From: an uncultured Sulfitobacter sp. | GTDB lineage: Bacteria; Pseudomonadota; Alphaproteobacteria; Rhodobacterales; Rhodobacteraceae | Direction: 5' to 3' | Assembly (NCBI RefSeq): GCF_947497275.1 | Contig: NZ_CANMFS010000001.1 | Span: 620,001-684,000 of the forward strand | Length of the DNA stretch: 64,000 nt | Made by a program: the position numbers and the translations under genes | Shown: positions 36,280-45,311 of the stretch, one piece after another | Layout of the letters: the number at the start of each line of letters is the position of its first letter | How positions within the stretch are numbered: position 1 is the first letter of the stretch | Notes under the pieces: generated by a model | The model's input: only the letters and a program-made list of their open reading frames with translations | Databases searched by the model: none | Told to the model about the DNA's origin: nothing

Positions 36280-37746
36280 TTAATCGCGCAGGCTTTCCTC
36301 GCGCAGCCCGTCCGCCAACAGGTTGAGCCCCAAAACAAGCGTCAACAAGGACACCGCAGGCGCAATCGCCGCATGCGGGTATATCGACAACAGCCGACGT
36401 CCCGCGTTGATTGTCGTGCCCCAGTCCGGGCTTTCCGACGAAAGGCCAAGACCGAAGAAACCCAGAGTGCCCAGCAGGATGGTGGTATACCCGATGCGAA
36501 GGCAGAAATCCACGATCAGAGGGCCCCGCGCATTGGGTAGGATCTCCCACAGCATGATATACCACGGTCCCTCGCCCCGGGTCTGTGCAGCGGCGACATA
36601 ATCGCGCGTCTTGATGTCCATCGCGAGGCCACGCACGATCCGGAAGACCGTCGGCGCGTTCACGAACACAACCGATACGAACACCACCAGCAGATTGGGG
36701 TCGATGTCGAACCCGTCGAGAAACGCCGGCAGTCCGGGAATCGAATAGGTCGGTGTCGCGACCACCGCCCCATCGGTGCTGACCAGCGACAGATAGAACC
36801 AGGCACCAAAGCCCAGCACAATGATCAACAGCGGCGTTCGGAAACTCGGTTGCGTGTAATAGCGTGAGTTCAGCAGAACGGCGAGAAAGATCAGCGGAAA
36901 GACGAACAGAACGAGCGCCATGTAGTTCGGGATACCTGTCAGGACGATCTCCGGCGTCACCAGCAGATAAAACAGCAAGATCACCGGGAACGCGAGGATG
37001 AGATTGGCGAGAAACGACAGGAAAGTGTCGAGCTTGCCACCGTAGTACCCCGCCGGCAGGCCCAGTGTGATGCCCACCATGAAGGCAAAGAGCGTCGCGA
37101 ACGGCGCGATCTTGATCACCACCCAGGCACCGTCGAAGAGCCGGCTGAACACGTCACGCGCCAGATTGTCGCCGCCCAGCAGGAACCAAATGTACTCGCC
37201 GTCTTCGCCGCCGCGCAGGGGGGTGCCGGGCGCCTTGTTCTTCATGCCCGAATACTGGCTCAGTGTGTCATGCGTCGTGACCCAGTCAAGCGCACCGCCG
37301 AAAAGCCCTGCGTACACCCAGAACATCACCAGACCGAAACCGATCATGCCCACCGTGCTGTCGAAGAGCTTGCCGTAAAGCCCCAGCTTGCGTTTGAAAG
37401 TGACCGACAGCGCAAAGGTCAGCACCAATGCCAACCAGACGGGGACGAGCTGCTGACTCATCGCGCCCAATATTCCCGCAGTTGTGCCCATCGCTGCGCC
37501 GAGGACGATGTAGATCAACGCGATGCAGACCACCGCGGCGAAGGAGTATCCGACGATCATACCGAGAAAGCCGGAAACACCTTTGTTCGCATCCATCGTG
37601 CCATCCGCATAGACGGCGCGGCCGCCGCTCGACGAAACGATGCCCGCAACGATCTGCGCCAGCGCCGCGATGATCAGCACGGCCGAAGCGAGTGCGAGGA
37701 AAAGATTGAGCGGTGCGAGCGCCCCGGTCCAGGTAAGATGTTCCAT
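36280..37746 (-). CDS. ABC transporter permease, DppC type with long N-terminal extension
   Basis: 488 residues against about 300 in ordinary DppC. The C-terminal part has six helices and the EAA-type motif (VAAAQTRGEGPWYIMLWEILPNARGPLI) that docks the ATPase. The first 150 residues add about four hydrophobic helices, and a loop of about 60 residues follows. Ordinary DppC proteins lack that extension. It lies between the dual ATPase gene and the DppB-type gene. The extension could serve partner binding in the membrane. I have no evidence for a function. Confidence 0.88.
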   Translation of the reverse strand: MEHLTWTGALAPLNLFLALASAVLIIAALAQIVAGIVSSSGGRAVYADGTMDANKGVSGFLGMIVGYSFAAVVCIALIYIVLGAAMGTTAGILGAMSQQLVPVWLALVLTFALSVTFKRKLGLYGKLFDSTVGMIGFGLVMFWVYAGLFGGALDWVTTHDTLSQYSGMKNKAPGTPLRGGEDGEYIWFLLGGDNLARDVFSRLFDGAWVVIKIAPFATLFAFMVGITLGLPAGYYGGKLDTFLSFLANLILAFPVILLFYLLVTPEIVLTGIPNYMALVLFVFPLIFLAVLLNSRYYTQPSFRTPLLIIVLGFGAWFYLSLVSTDGAVVATPTYSIPGLPAFLDGFDIDPNLLVVFVSVVFVNAPTVFRIVRGLAMDIKTRDYVAAAQTRGEGPWYIMLWEILPNARGPLIVDFCLRIGYTTILLGTLGFFGLGLSSESPDWGTTINAGRRLLSIYPHAAIAPAVSLLTLVLGLNLLADGLREESLRD

Positions 37747-37761
37747 GTCCGTCTCCCTCCC

Positions 37762-38808
37762 TTAAGAAATGCGAATGCGTGGATTTAGGAAAACGTAGCC
37801 GATGTCGGATATCAGCTGCGTGAGCAGCACGACAAAGACCGACACGACAGACACCGCGAGCAGAAGCTCGATGTCGTTGTTGCTGGCTGCCTGAACGAGT
37901 ACCCAGCCAAAGCCCTTGTAATTGAACAGCGTCTCGACGATCACCACCCCGTTGAGCAGCCAGGGGATCTGCAACATGATAACAGTGAACGGCGCTATCA
38001 GCGCGTTGCGCAGCGCGTGTTTGATCACGATGTTGCCGAAGCTGACACCCTTGAGCCGTGCTGTGCGGATGTATTGCGCCGTCATCACCTCGGTCATCGA
38101 GGCCCGCGTCATGCGCGCGATATATCCCATCCCGTAAAGCGAGATCGTCAGCACCGGCAGAAAGAAATTCTCGAAGGTGGCGTTTTCCATCGCCGAGGTG
38201 GCGGATCCCTTGAACCATTTGAGCCCGAAGGCAGACGAGGCGAAAACGGCGATAAAGATGACGCCCGACACATATTCCGGCGTGGCCGTCGACATGATCG
38301 AAACGGTCGACAGCGACCGGTCGAGCTTGGACCCTTCGCGCATGCCCGCGAGCACCCCGATGATCAGCGCCATCGGTACCATCAGCACCAGCACCCACAG
38401 CATCAGCTTGCCCGTAAGCGCGAGCCGCGTGGTGACGATCTTACCGACATCCTCGCGGAACACGGTCGAGTATCCCCAATCGCCCTGCAGGACACCGCAG
38501 AAGCTGCGCCGCTCTTCGACGGATGCGTTTTCGGGGAAACAGCGGCCCATAACGGTGCCGTTCTCCAGTTCAGTGACCCATCCCGGGACGACGCCCAGCC
38601 ATTGACCGAATTTGACCGGCAAAGGTTCCAGATAGCCGCGGTTGCCGAGGTAGGACGATACGGCCTCATCGCTCATGCGAAAGTTGCCTTGTGTCTTGGC
38701 AAGCTTTTCGAGGTTCGGATAAAGGTTCGTCAGCCAGAACACGATGAACGTCAGGCACAGGGCCGTGACCAGCATCACGCCCAGACGTCTGAGGATGAAT
38801 AGTCCCAT
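37762..38808 (-). CDS. ABC transporter permease, DppB type
   Basis: 348 residues. It starts with LGVMLVTALCLTFIVFWLTNLYPN, has a periplasmic loop after the first helix (about 35-110) and then five helices with TARLKGVSFGNIVIKHALRNALI as the EAA loop. It belongs to the binding-protein-dependent peptide permeases. It is the first gene of the operon. No solute-binding protein gene is attached, unlike most such systems. Confidence 0.9.
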   Translation of the reverse strand: MGLFILRRLGVMLVTALCLTFIVFWLTNLYPNLEKLAKTQGNFRMSDEAVSSYLGNRGYLEPLPVKFGQWLGVVPGWVTELENGTVMGRCFPENASVEERRSFCGVLQGDWGYSTVFREDVGKIVTTRLALTGKLMLWVLVLMVPMALIIGVLAGMREGSKLDRSLSTVSIMSTATPEYVSGVIFIAVFASSAFGLKWFKGSATSAMENATFENFFLPVLTISLYGMGYIARMTRASMTEVMTAQYIRTARLKGVSFGNIVIKHALRNALIAPFTVIMLQIPWLLNGVVIVETLFNYKGFGWVLVQAASNNDIELLLAVSVVSVFVVLLTQLISDIGYVFLNPRIRIS

Positions 38809-39113
38809 AAAAGATAGTCCCCGTTGGCGGCTTGGCGATGAGAGAATGACCCCCGCCGTTGCTCCGGGCTTGGTGCCCGCTGTCTTTATTCATGTCCGGA
38901 AGATACAGCCTGATACTGCTTGCGCGCGTGCCGATCCGTTCGCTGCACGTCCCTCCCGCACACCGTGGATCCGGTGCGGCGTTGATCGTTTCGGTCGGAT
39001 GCCGAAATTCTGGTTTCACCCATGAGGCACAAGTTTCCAACTCGCGTCAACGGTGTGTGGGTATAAACGTCCGTCATTTGCCCATTAAACCGGGTGGTTG
39101 GCCACCGACGCCG
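38809..39113. other. Intergenic stretch between ABC operon and AraC regulator
   Basis: 305 bp. Holds the promoter of the leftward ABC operon and the end of the araC-type gene. No gene or clear operator recognised, and no substrate-binding protein gene. Confidence 0.45.
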
Positions 39114-39959
39114 CTAAGGTGCGGCGCTCTGCCGCACGCGATGCTCTCGCGGCCCGGATCCGGAGTGCGGTGGTGTGGATCGGTTGCGCAACTGGCTTGG
39201 CGTCTGCCCGGTGTGCTGTTGCATGAAGCGGGTGAAATAGGCGGCGGAGCCAAAACCGAGATGATGCGAGATGTTGCGTGCCGGATGCGGCGTCGTTTCC
39301 AGCAGGGTGCGCGCCGCATGGACCACCCGTTCAGTCAGCAGATCGGCGGCGGTCTTTCCCGTCGCGGCCTTGACCGCGCGGCTGAGATGGGTGGGTGTAA
39401 AGCCGAGGGTTTGCGCGTAGTCGGCCATCGGCGCACCCGAAGCATAGCGCGCGCTTACCAGTTTGGCAAAGTCGCGCGACAACCGCTCTGCGGCGCTTCT
39501 GGGGGCCGGCACATGTTCCTCCTGCGCGATCTGGCGGCGCAACCAGACCGACATCAGCGCGACGTAGGCCTCCATCGCATCCTGGCGCAGCGGGCGCATC
39601 TGGTTCTGTTCGCGCTGCGCCGTTTCGATCAGACCGGCGATTTCGTACTGGACCTGAACGTCGCGCACGCGCAGCTGGCGCGCCATATCTGGCAGGCGCA
39701 ACGGGGTGCCGTCCGGTATCAGAACGGCCTGGCCCATGCCCTGCCGTCCCAGATCGAGCGCGAACAGGGCACCTTTTGGAATGAACACCGCGTTGTGCGT
39801 GCCGACGCCGCGCCGGCGCCCATCCAGCAGCATCCGGCCCTGGCCGCGGGTAATCCAGACGAGCGTGTGATGCGGCCGGTCGTGCGCAAGCCCAAGTCGC
39901 CAGTCCTGTCCGCCGGACACCTGTGCCAGCGTGAGGATTTTCAGATGCGTCTCGCTCAT
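39114..39959 (-). CDS. AraC-family transcriptional regulator
   Basis: 281 residues. The C-terminal two helix-turn-helix motifs (about 175-265) carry APMADYAQTLGFTPTHLSRAVKAATG and NISHHLGFGSAAYFTRFMQQHTGQTPSQLR, typical of AraC/XylS regulators. The N-terminal part (about 1-130) is cupin-like, as in effector-binding members (TLVWITRGQGRMLLDG). The neighbouring dpp-type ABC operon is a natural target candidate but I see no operator shared by both. An inverted repeat lies 30 bp upstream of its start. Confidence 0.88.
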   Translation of the reverse strand: MSETHLKILTLAQVSGGQDWRLGLAHDRPHHTLVWITRGQGRMLLDGRRRGVGTHNAVFIPKGALFALDLGRQGMGQAVLIPDGTPLRLPDMARQLRVRDVQVQYEIAGLIETAQREQNQMRPLRQDAMEAYVALMSVWLRRQIAQEEHVPAPRSAAERLSRDFAKLVSARYASGAPMADYAQTLGFTPTHLSRAVKAATGKTAADLLTERVVHAARTLLETTPHPARNISHHLGFGSAAYFTRFMQQHTGQTPSQLRNRSTPPHSGSGPREHRVRQSAAP

Positions 39960-39988
39960 TGAGGGTAGGGCTCCGTCAGGGGTGGGCA

Positions 39989-40007
39989 GACAGGGCCAAG
40001 CCCTGTC
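39989..40007. repeat. Perfect inverted repeat in the AraC gene promoter region
   Basis: GACAGGGC-CAA-GCCCTGTC, an 8 bp stem with a 3-base loop, 30 bp upstream of the AraC gene start (transcribed leftward). No T-run follows on either strand, so it is not an obvious terminator. It may be an operator or an RNA structure in the leader. Confidence 0.45.
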
Positions 40008-40074
40008 CGCGCAACCTTAACGCGAAGGTCGCTGAAGGCTAGGGCCAATCAACACATCTGGTCCAGTGCCGTTT

Positions 40075-40956
40075 TCACCGCAGGGTCAGCTTTTGCCAGC
40101 CGTACATCTTGCTGCGCTGCCACGTCCGTTGCCTTTTGGCGTAGCGGCGCGTTGCGATCACTGCGGCTTCGCGCGCCGCGTCAGAACTGATTTCGCCACG
40201 CAGATGTGCGACAAGTTCCGGCACACCGATGGCCCGGTGCGCAGGCAGCGCGGGGTCATAGCGGGGCAGGACTTCTGCGACCTCGTCCAACGCACCCTGC
40301 GCCAGCATTGCGTCGAAGCGCCGCGCGATCCGCGCGTTGAGCCATTCGCGCCCGACGTCGAGCGCGATGCGGGTACAGCTTTGCGGCGGCAGAAGCGGCG
40401 CCGGCGTGTCCCGCTGCCATTGCGACAAACCCCGCCCCGTCGCGCGCAGCACCTCCCACGCGCGTTGAACGCGGGCGCGGTTATCAAGATCGATTCCCGC
40501 AGCCGTTTGCCCATCGAGCTGTGAAACAAGGGCATCCATCGTCATCGCATCGGCCATGGACCGTACATCGGGAGGGGTAGCGGGGACCTGCGCGAGCCCT
40601 TCGGTCAACGCCTTGAAATACAGGCCCGTTCCGCCAACGATGATGGGTCGCGCACCATCTTGCAAAATGCCGGCGACCTCGCGCAGCCAGTGGCCGGTGG
40701 AATAGTCCTGGCGCTCCGCCACATGACCGTAGAGAAGATGCGGCGCACGGGCTTCCTCTGACGCATCGGGCCGTGCGGTGAGGACACGCCAGCAGGCGTA
40801 GACCTGGCTGGCATCGGCATTCACGATCACACCGCCACCATGCTGCACTATCTCAAGCGCCAGTGCGGACTTGCCGGACGCGGTCGGCCCCGCAATCAAG
40901 ACAGGCCTGTCGAAGGGGATTTGCGCAATCAAGGCGGCGCGTTCGGTTTCCGACAT
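40075..40956 (-). CDS. miaA: tRNA dimethylallyltransferase
   Basis: 293 residues from ATG 40956 (GGGGA upstream). Longer in-frame starts run into the pyrH promoter region. Adds the dimethylallyl group to A37 of tRNAs reading UNN codons. P-loop [19 protein letters not shown] for the tRNA-binding part, [10 protein letters not shown], and [10 protein letters not shown] are as in the family. It is divergent from pyrH with about 100 bp in between. Confidence 0.94.
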   Translation of the reverse strand: MSETERAALIAQIPFDRPVLIAGPTASGKSALALEIVQHGGGVIVNADASQVYACWRVLTARPDASEEARAPHLLYGHVAERQDYSTGHWLREVAGILQDGARPIIVGGTGLYFKALTEGLAQVPATPPDVRSMADAMTMDALVSQLDGQTAAGIDLDNRARVQRAWEVLRATGRGLSQWQRDTPAPLLPPQSCTRIALDVGREWLNARIARRFDAMLAQGALDEVAEVLPRYDPALPAHRAIGVPELVAHLRGEISSDAAREAAVIATRRYAKRQRTWQRSKMYGWQKLTLR

Positions 40957-41059
40957 TTCTTTTTCCCCAAGCCTGCGCGCTGCATTGAACCTGACCGCTA
41001 TTTGCGACATTTTGCGCGCAGGCGAAAGCCCGACAGCCATAAACCCGAAAGGTGCCCTC

Positions 41060-41785
41060 ATGTCAGACCAGCCCAAAGCCGCTTTCCGCCGTGTCATGTT
41101 GAAAATCTCAGGCGAGGCGTTGATGGGCGATCAGGGCTACGGGTTGCACCCGCCGACGGTCGAGCGGATCGCGCGCGAGGTGAAATCCGTGCACGACATG
41201 GGTGTCGAGATCTGCATGGTCATCGGCGGCGGCAATATCTTTCGCGGATTGCAGGGATCGGCGCAGGGGATGGAACGGACGACCGCCGACTATATGGGCA
41301 TGCTTGCCACCGTCATGAACGCGTTGGCGATGCAATCCTCGCTGGAAGCGCAGGGCATCCACACGCGGGTGATCTCCGCGATTACCATGAACGAAGTGGC
41401 CGAGCCCTACATTCGCCGGCGCGCCGTGCGCCACCTTGAGAAAAAGCGCGTCTGCATCTTCGCCGCCGGGACCGGCAACCCCTATTTCACCACCGATACG
41501 GCGGCGACCCTGCGCGCCAACGAGATGTCCTGCGAGGCCATCTTGAAAGGCACAAAGGTCGACGGCGTTTATGACAAGGATCCGGTAAAGCACACGGACG
41601 CCAAACGCTACGACACCGTCAGCTATGACGACGTCCTGGCCAAACGTCTGGGTGTCATGGATGCCTCTGCGATCGCACTGGCGCGCGACAACAACCTGCC
41701 GATCATCGTCTTTTCGCTCGATGAGCCGGGCGGGTTCAAGGGCATCCTCGCGGGCGAGGGCACCTATACCCGTGTGCAGGGCTAG
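41060..41785 (+). CDS. pyrH: UMP kinase
   Basis: 241 residues from ATG 41060 (AAAGG upstream). Phosphorylates UMP to UDP. The amino-acid-kinase fold shows [22 protein letters not shown], the [16 protein letters not shown] segment and [10 protein letters not shown]. It is typical of the hexameric bacterial enzyme. It opens the pyrH-frr-uppS-cdsA-dxr envelope operon, with about 115 bp to frr. Confidence 0.97.
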   Translation: MSDQPKAAFRRVMLKISGEALMGDQGYGLHPPTVERIAREVKSVHDMGVEICMVIGGGNIFRGLQGSAQGMERTTADYMGMLATVMNALAMQSSLEAQGIHTRVISAITMNEVAEPYIRRRAVRHLEKKRVCIFAAGTGNPYFTTDTAATLRANEMSCEAILKGTKVDGVYDKDPVKHTDAKRYDTVSYDDVLAKRLGVMDASAIALARDNNLPIIVFSLDEPGGFKGILAGEGTYTRVQG

Positions 41786-41900
41786 CGTCGCCCGGGCAAG
41801 TCGAAAGCTGTCCGAGCCGTGAACCGCCCAAAGGCTTCTTTCCTTGTGCTGTCCAATGCTCTAAACCCTGCGGTTAACAAAACTGTACACGGGGCGTTTT

Positions 41901-42464
41901 ATGTCTGAAGATTTCATGTTGGACACCGATGATCTGGAGCGGCGCATGAAGGGCGCGATCGCGTCCTTGCGAACGGAGTTCGCTTCCTTGCGGACCGGGC
42001 GGGCCTCGGCCTCCATGCTTGAGCCGGTGATGGTGGACGCGTACGGGCAGATGACACCGATCAACCAGGTCGGGACCGTCAACGTGCCGGAACCGCGCAT
42101 GGTCACGATCAATGTCTGGGACAAGGGGCTGGTCGGCAAGGTTGAAAAGGCGATCCGCGAAAGCGGTCTTGGCATCAATCCGCAGCTCAACGGCACTATC
42201 ATCATGCTGCCGATCCCCGAGCTGAACGAAGAGCGGCGCACGCAATTGACGAAAGTGGCCGGTAGCTATGCCGAAAACGCCCGCGTCAGCATCCGCAACA
42301 TCCGTCGCGATGGCATGGACCAGATCAAGAAGGCCAAGGCCGACGGCATGTCTGAGGACGATCAGAAAATCTGGGAAGGCGAGGTTCAGGAACTGACCGA
42401 CAAGCAGATCGCCGCCATCGACAGTCTGTTGGAAACGAAACAGGCCGAAATCATGCAGGTCTGA
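41901..42464 (+). CDS. frr: Ribosome recycling factor
   Basis: 187 residues, the normal size. Splits the post-termination ribosome together with [15 protein letters not shown], and [16 protein letters not shown] near the end, are the conserved blocks of the three-helix bundle. It sits between pyrH and uppS as in most alphaproteobacteria. A stem-loop with a T-run lies just downstream. Confidence 0.97.
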   Translation: MSEDFMLDTDDLERRMKGAIASLRTEFASLRTGRASASMLEPVMVDAYGQMTPINQVGTVNVPEPRMVTINVWDKGLVGKVEKAIRESGLGINPQLNGTIIMLPIPELNEERRTQLTKVAGSYAENARVSIRNIRRDGMDQIKKAKADGMSEDDQKIWEGEVQELTDKQIAAIDSLLETKQAEIMQV

Positions 42465-42476
42465 AAAGACCGCCCT

Positions 42477-42511
42477 GGCCTTCCTGCACCGGGAAGGCCG
42501 TTTTTGTTTTT
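42477..42511 (+). terminator. Intrinsic terminator after frr
   Basis: GGCCTTCC, a 7-base loop, GGAAGGCC, then G and five T, G, four T. A perfect 8 bp stem. It may partly end pyrH-frr transcripts before uppS (start 42556). Confidence 0.75.
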
Positions 42512-42555
42512 GGGCAGCGCCGCGCCCGGATCACAGCATCAGCAAAGCAGGCCTT

Positions 42556-43308
42556 ATGAACGAACGTGCCGAACAGCAGCCCGATACGCTTTCCTCGCAA
42601 ACGCCGGGTGGGCCGCGTCACGTGGCCATCATCATGGACGGCAACGGGCGATGGGCGACGATGCGCGGGCGTCCGCGGCTGTTCGGGCATCACGCCGGCG
42701 CCAAGCGCGTGCGCGAAGTGGTCGAGGCCTGTCCGGACGTCGGCGTCGAATATCTGACTATCTTTGCGTTCTCGACGGAAAACTGGAAGCGGACACAGGT
42801 CGAAGTGGCAGGGCTTATGAGCCTGTTCCGTCGATACATCGCCAAAGAAACCCGCGCGCTGGGAGAAAACGGCGTGCGTGTACGCTTTATCGGCGACCGG
42901 GTGCGTCTGGACGACAAGCTGATCAAACTGATGAACGATCTGGAGACGGCGACGGAACACAACGAGCGGGTGCATCTGACGATCGCACTGAATTACGGCG
43001 GCCGTGACGAGGTGGCGCGTGCCACCAAACGTTTGGCGCAGGATGTCGCGGATGGCAGGCTGGACCCCGTTGATGTGGATGAAGAAACGCTGCCAAGATA
43101 TTTGGACACATACGTTTTGCCCGATCCGGATCTCGTAATACGAACAAGCGGCGAAGCACGGATTTCCAACTTTCTGCTGTGGCAATCGGCCTACGCCGAA
43201 TATGAATTCATCGACACGCTTTGGCCCGATTTCACCCGTGAGGAATTTGCGCGGCTCTGCGCATCTTTCGGCGGCCGCGACCGCCGCTTCGGCGCGGTCA
43301 AGACCTGA
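42556..43308 (+). CDS. uppS: Isoprenyl transferase (undecaprenyl diphosphate synthase)
   Basis: 250 residues. Makes the C55 lipid carrier for peptidoglycan from FPP and IPP. Asp28 in IIMDGNGRWA binds magnesium. TIFAFSTENW, GDR, LNYGGRDEV and a late DLVIRTSGEARISNFLLWQ are family blocks. It is followed after 10 bp by cdsA, so the two are co-expressed. Confidence 0.96.
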   Translation: MNERAEQQPDTLSSQTPGGPRHVAIIMDGNGRWATMRGRPRLFGHHAGAKRVREVVEACPDVGVEYLTIFAFSTENWKRTQVEVAGLMSLFRRYIAKETRALGENGVRVRFIGDRVRLDDKLIKLMNDLETATEHNERVHLTIALNYGGRDEVARATKRLAQDVADGRLDPVDVDEETLPRYLDTYVLPDPDLVIRTSGEARISNFLLWQSAYAEYEFIDTLWPDFTREEFARLCASFGGRDRRFGAVKT

Positions 43309-43318
43309 GGAGACTGAT

Positions 43319-44131
43319 ATGTCTACGGATAGCAAACCGGTTGGCAGGCCCGAAAAATGGTCCGATCTGGCCGCCCGCATGGGGTCCGGTGCCGCGATGG
43401 TTGTCATTGGCGCGCTCGGCATCTGGATGGGGGGGCAGTGGTTCCATGTGCTGGTTGCGCTGATTTGCGGCGCGATGGTGTGGGAGCTCGTCGGGATGCT
43501 ACGGCCGGGTGTGCCGAATGTTCAGGCGCTGCTTGGCGGTCTGACCGGTGGTGCGGTGCTGTTGTCTGTCTACCTTCCGGTTGGCTTTGCGCTGCCAATT
43601 CTCCTGGCACCCGCTCTCATAGGGTTTGGCAGGCTAGAGCGGAACAGGACGCTGTACATGTCCTTCACGGTGATGATTTTGCTCGCCGGTTTCGGCTTGA
43701 TACAAGTGCGTGACGAAATGGGTGTGGGCTGGATGCTCTGGCTCGTACTGGTCGTGGTGGTCACGGACGTGGTGGGATATTTTGCCGGGCGGGCGATCGG
43801 CGGCCCGAAATTCTGGCCCAAGGTCAGCCCCAAGAAAACATGGTCAGGCACCGCCGCAGGTTGGGTCGGTGCGGCCCTCGTCGGGCTGCTGTTTTCGATA
43901 AATACCGGCGCGGGGCTGCAACTGATCGGCATTTCCATCGCGATCTCAATGGCGTCGCAGATGGGCGATATCGCCGAAAGCGGCATGAAGCGCAGACTGG
44001 GTGTCAAGGACAGCTCGAACCTGATCCCGGGCCACGGCGGCTTGATGGATCGCTTCGATGGTATGCTGGGCGGAGCCCTGTTCTTGCTCGTTATCGGACA
44101 GTTCATCGGCTTTCCGCCTGGAGTTGGCTAA
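43319..44131 (+). CDS. cdsA: Phosphatidate cytidylyltransferase
   Basis: 270 residues from ATG 43319 (GAGGAG upstream). Makes CDP-diacylglycerol for phospholipids in the cytoplasmic membrane. About eight helices. The C-terminal signature KRRLGVKDSSNLIPGHGGLMDR and FAGRAIGGPKF are the family marks. The gap to dxr is 3 bp. Confidence 0.95.
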   Translation: MSTDSKPVGRPEKWSDLAARMGSGAAMVVIGALGIWMGGQWFHVLVALICGAMVWELVGMLRPGVPNVQALLGGLTGGAVLLSVYLPVGFALPILLAPALIGFGRLERNRTLYMSFTVMILLAGFGLIQVRDEMGVGWMLWLVLVVVVTDVVGYFAGRAIGGPKFWPKVSPKKTWSGTAAGWVGAALVGLLFSINTGAGLQLIGISIAISMASQMGDIAESGMKRRLGVKDSSNLIPGHGGLMDRFDGMLGGALFLLVIGQFIGFPPGVG

Positions 44132-44134
44132 TCC

Positions 44135-45307
44135 ATGAGGCGGGTCAGCGTTCTGGGCGCAACGGGTTCGATCGGGCAGAACACGATTGACCTGATCAAG
44201 CGCGCACCGAAGGAATACGATGTCGTGGCGCTGACGGGGGCGCGCAACATCGCGCAACTTGCCCGCGATGCGATAGATCTGGACGCCGAGATCGCCGTCA
44301 CTGCGGACGATACCCTGCTGGACGATCTGCGCGCGGCGCTAGAGGGCACGGATATCGGTGCGGCTGCGGGAAGCGATGCCATCGTCGAAGCGGCCTACCG
44401 GCCCGCCGACTGGATCATGTCGGCCATTGTCGGCGCCGCTGGCCTGGCCCCTGGCATGGCGGCGCTGGCCCAAGGCACGACGCTCGCACTCGCCAACAAG
44501 GAATCGCTGGTTTGTGCCGGGGGCTTGCTGTTGCAAACCGGACGGGCGCACAACGCGACGATCTTGCCGGTCGACAGCGAACATTCCGCCGTGTTTCAGG
44601 CATTGGTGGGAGAGCGCATGGAGGCGGTCGAGCGGATCATCATCACCGCGTCGGGCGGGGCCTTCCGGGACTGGCCCATCGAGGATCTGCCGCAAGCGAC
44701 CCTGGCGCAGGCGTCGAACCATCCAAACTGGGACATGGGGCAGCGCATCACGATCGACAGCGCATCCATGTTCAATAAAGCGATGGAAGTCATTGAAACG
44801 CGGGAATTTTTTGGGGTGCCCCCCGAACAGATCGAAGTGCTCGTCCATCCGCAGTCTATGATCCACGCGCTGGTGGGGTTTCATGATGGGGCGCTGATGG
44901 CACACGTCGGCCCGGCGGACATGCGCCACGCAATCGGCTATGCGCTGCACCACCCGCACCGCCGCGATTTGCCGGTCGAGCGGCTTGATCTGGCTGCGAT
45001 CGGGCGTTTGGACTTCCGCGCGCCCGATGACCGACGCTGGCCCGCGCTGCGCATCGCACGCGACGTTATGGCGCGGCGCGGCCTGTCGGGGGCCGTATTC
45101 AACGCCGCCAAGGAAACCGCATTGGACGGATTCATCGCAGGCCATATCGGATTCACTCAAATGTCCGACATCGTGGCCGACACGCTGGAGGCTCTTGAGG
45201 CACAACCGGGCCACATTGATGCCACCATGACCCTTGATAACGTGCTTCATATCGACCATCTCGCACGCAAGGCCGCTCAAGCGGCTATTCAAAAAAGGGC
45301 AGGATAG
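44135..45307 (+). CDS. dxr: 1-deoxy-D-xylulose 5-phosphate reductoisomerase
   Basis: 390 residues, MEP isoprenoid pathway. NADPH site LGATGSIGQNT at the N-terminus, LANKESLVCAG, PVDSEHSAVFQAL with the metal-binding acidic residue, and a helical C-terminal domain. Supplies the precursor for uppS in the same operon. RseP starts 4 bp after its stop. Confidence 0.96.
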   Translation: MRRVSVLGATGSIGQNTIDLIKRAPKEYDVVALTGARNIAQLARDAIDLDAEIAVTADDTLLDDLRAALEGTDIGAAAGSDAIVEAAYRPADWIMSAIVGAAGLAPGMAALAQGTTLALANKESLVCAGGLLLQTGRAHNATILPVDSEHSAVFQALVGERMEAVERIIITASGGAFRDWPIEDLPQATLAQASNHPNWDMGQRITIDSASMFNKAMEVIETREFFGVPPEQIEVLVHPQSMIHALVGFHDGALMAHVGPADMRHAIGYALHHPHRRDLPVERLDLAAIGRLDFRAPDDRRWPALRIARDVMARRGLSGAVFNAAKETALDGFIAGHIGFTQMSDIVADTLEALEAQPGHIDATMTLDNVLHIDHLARKAAQAAIQKRAG

Positions 45308-45311
45308 AGCA

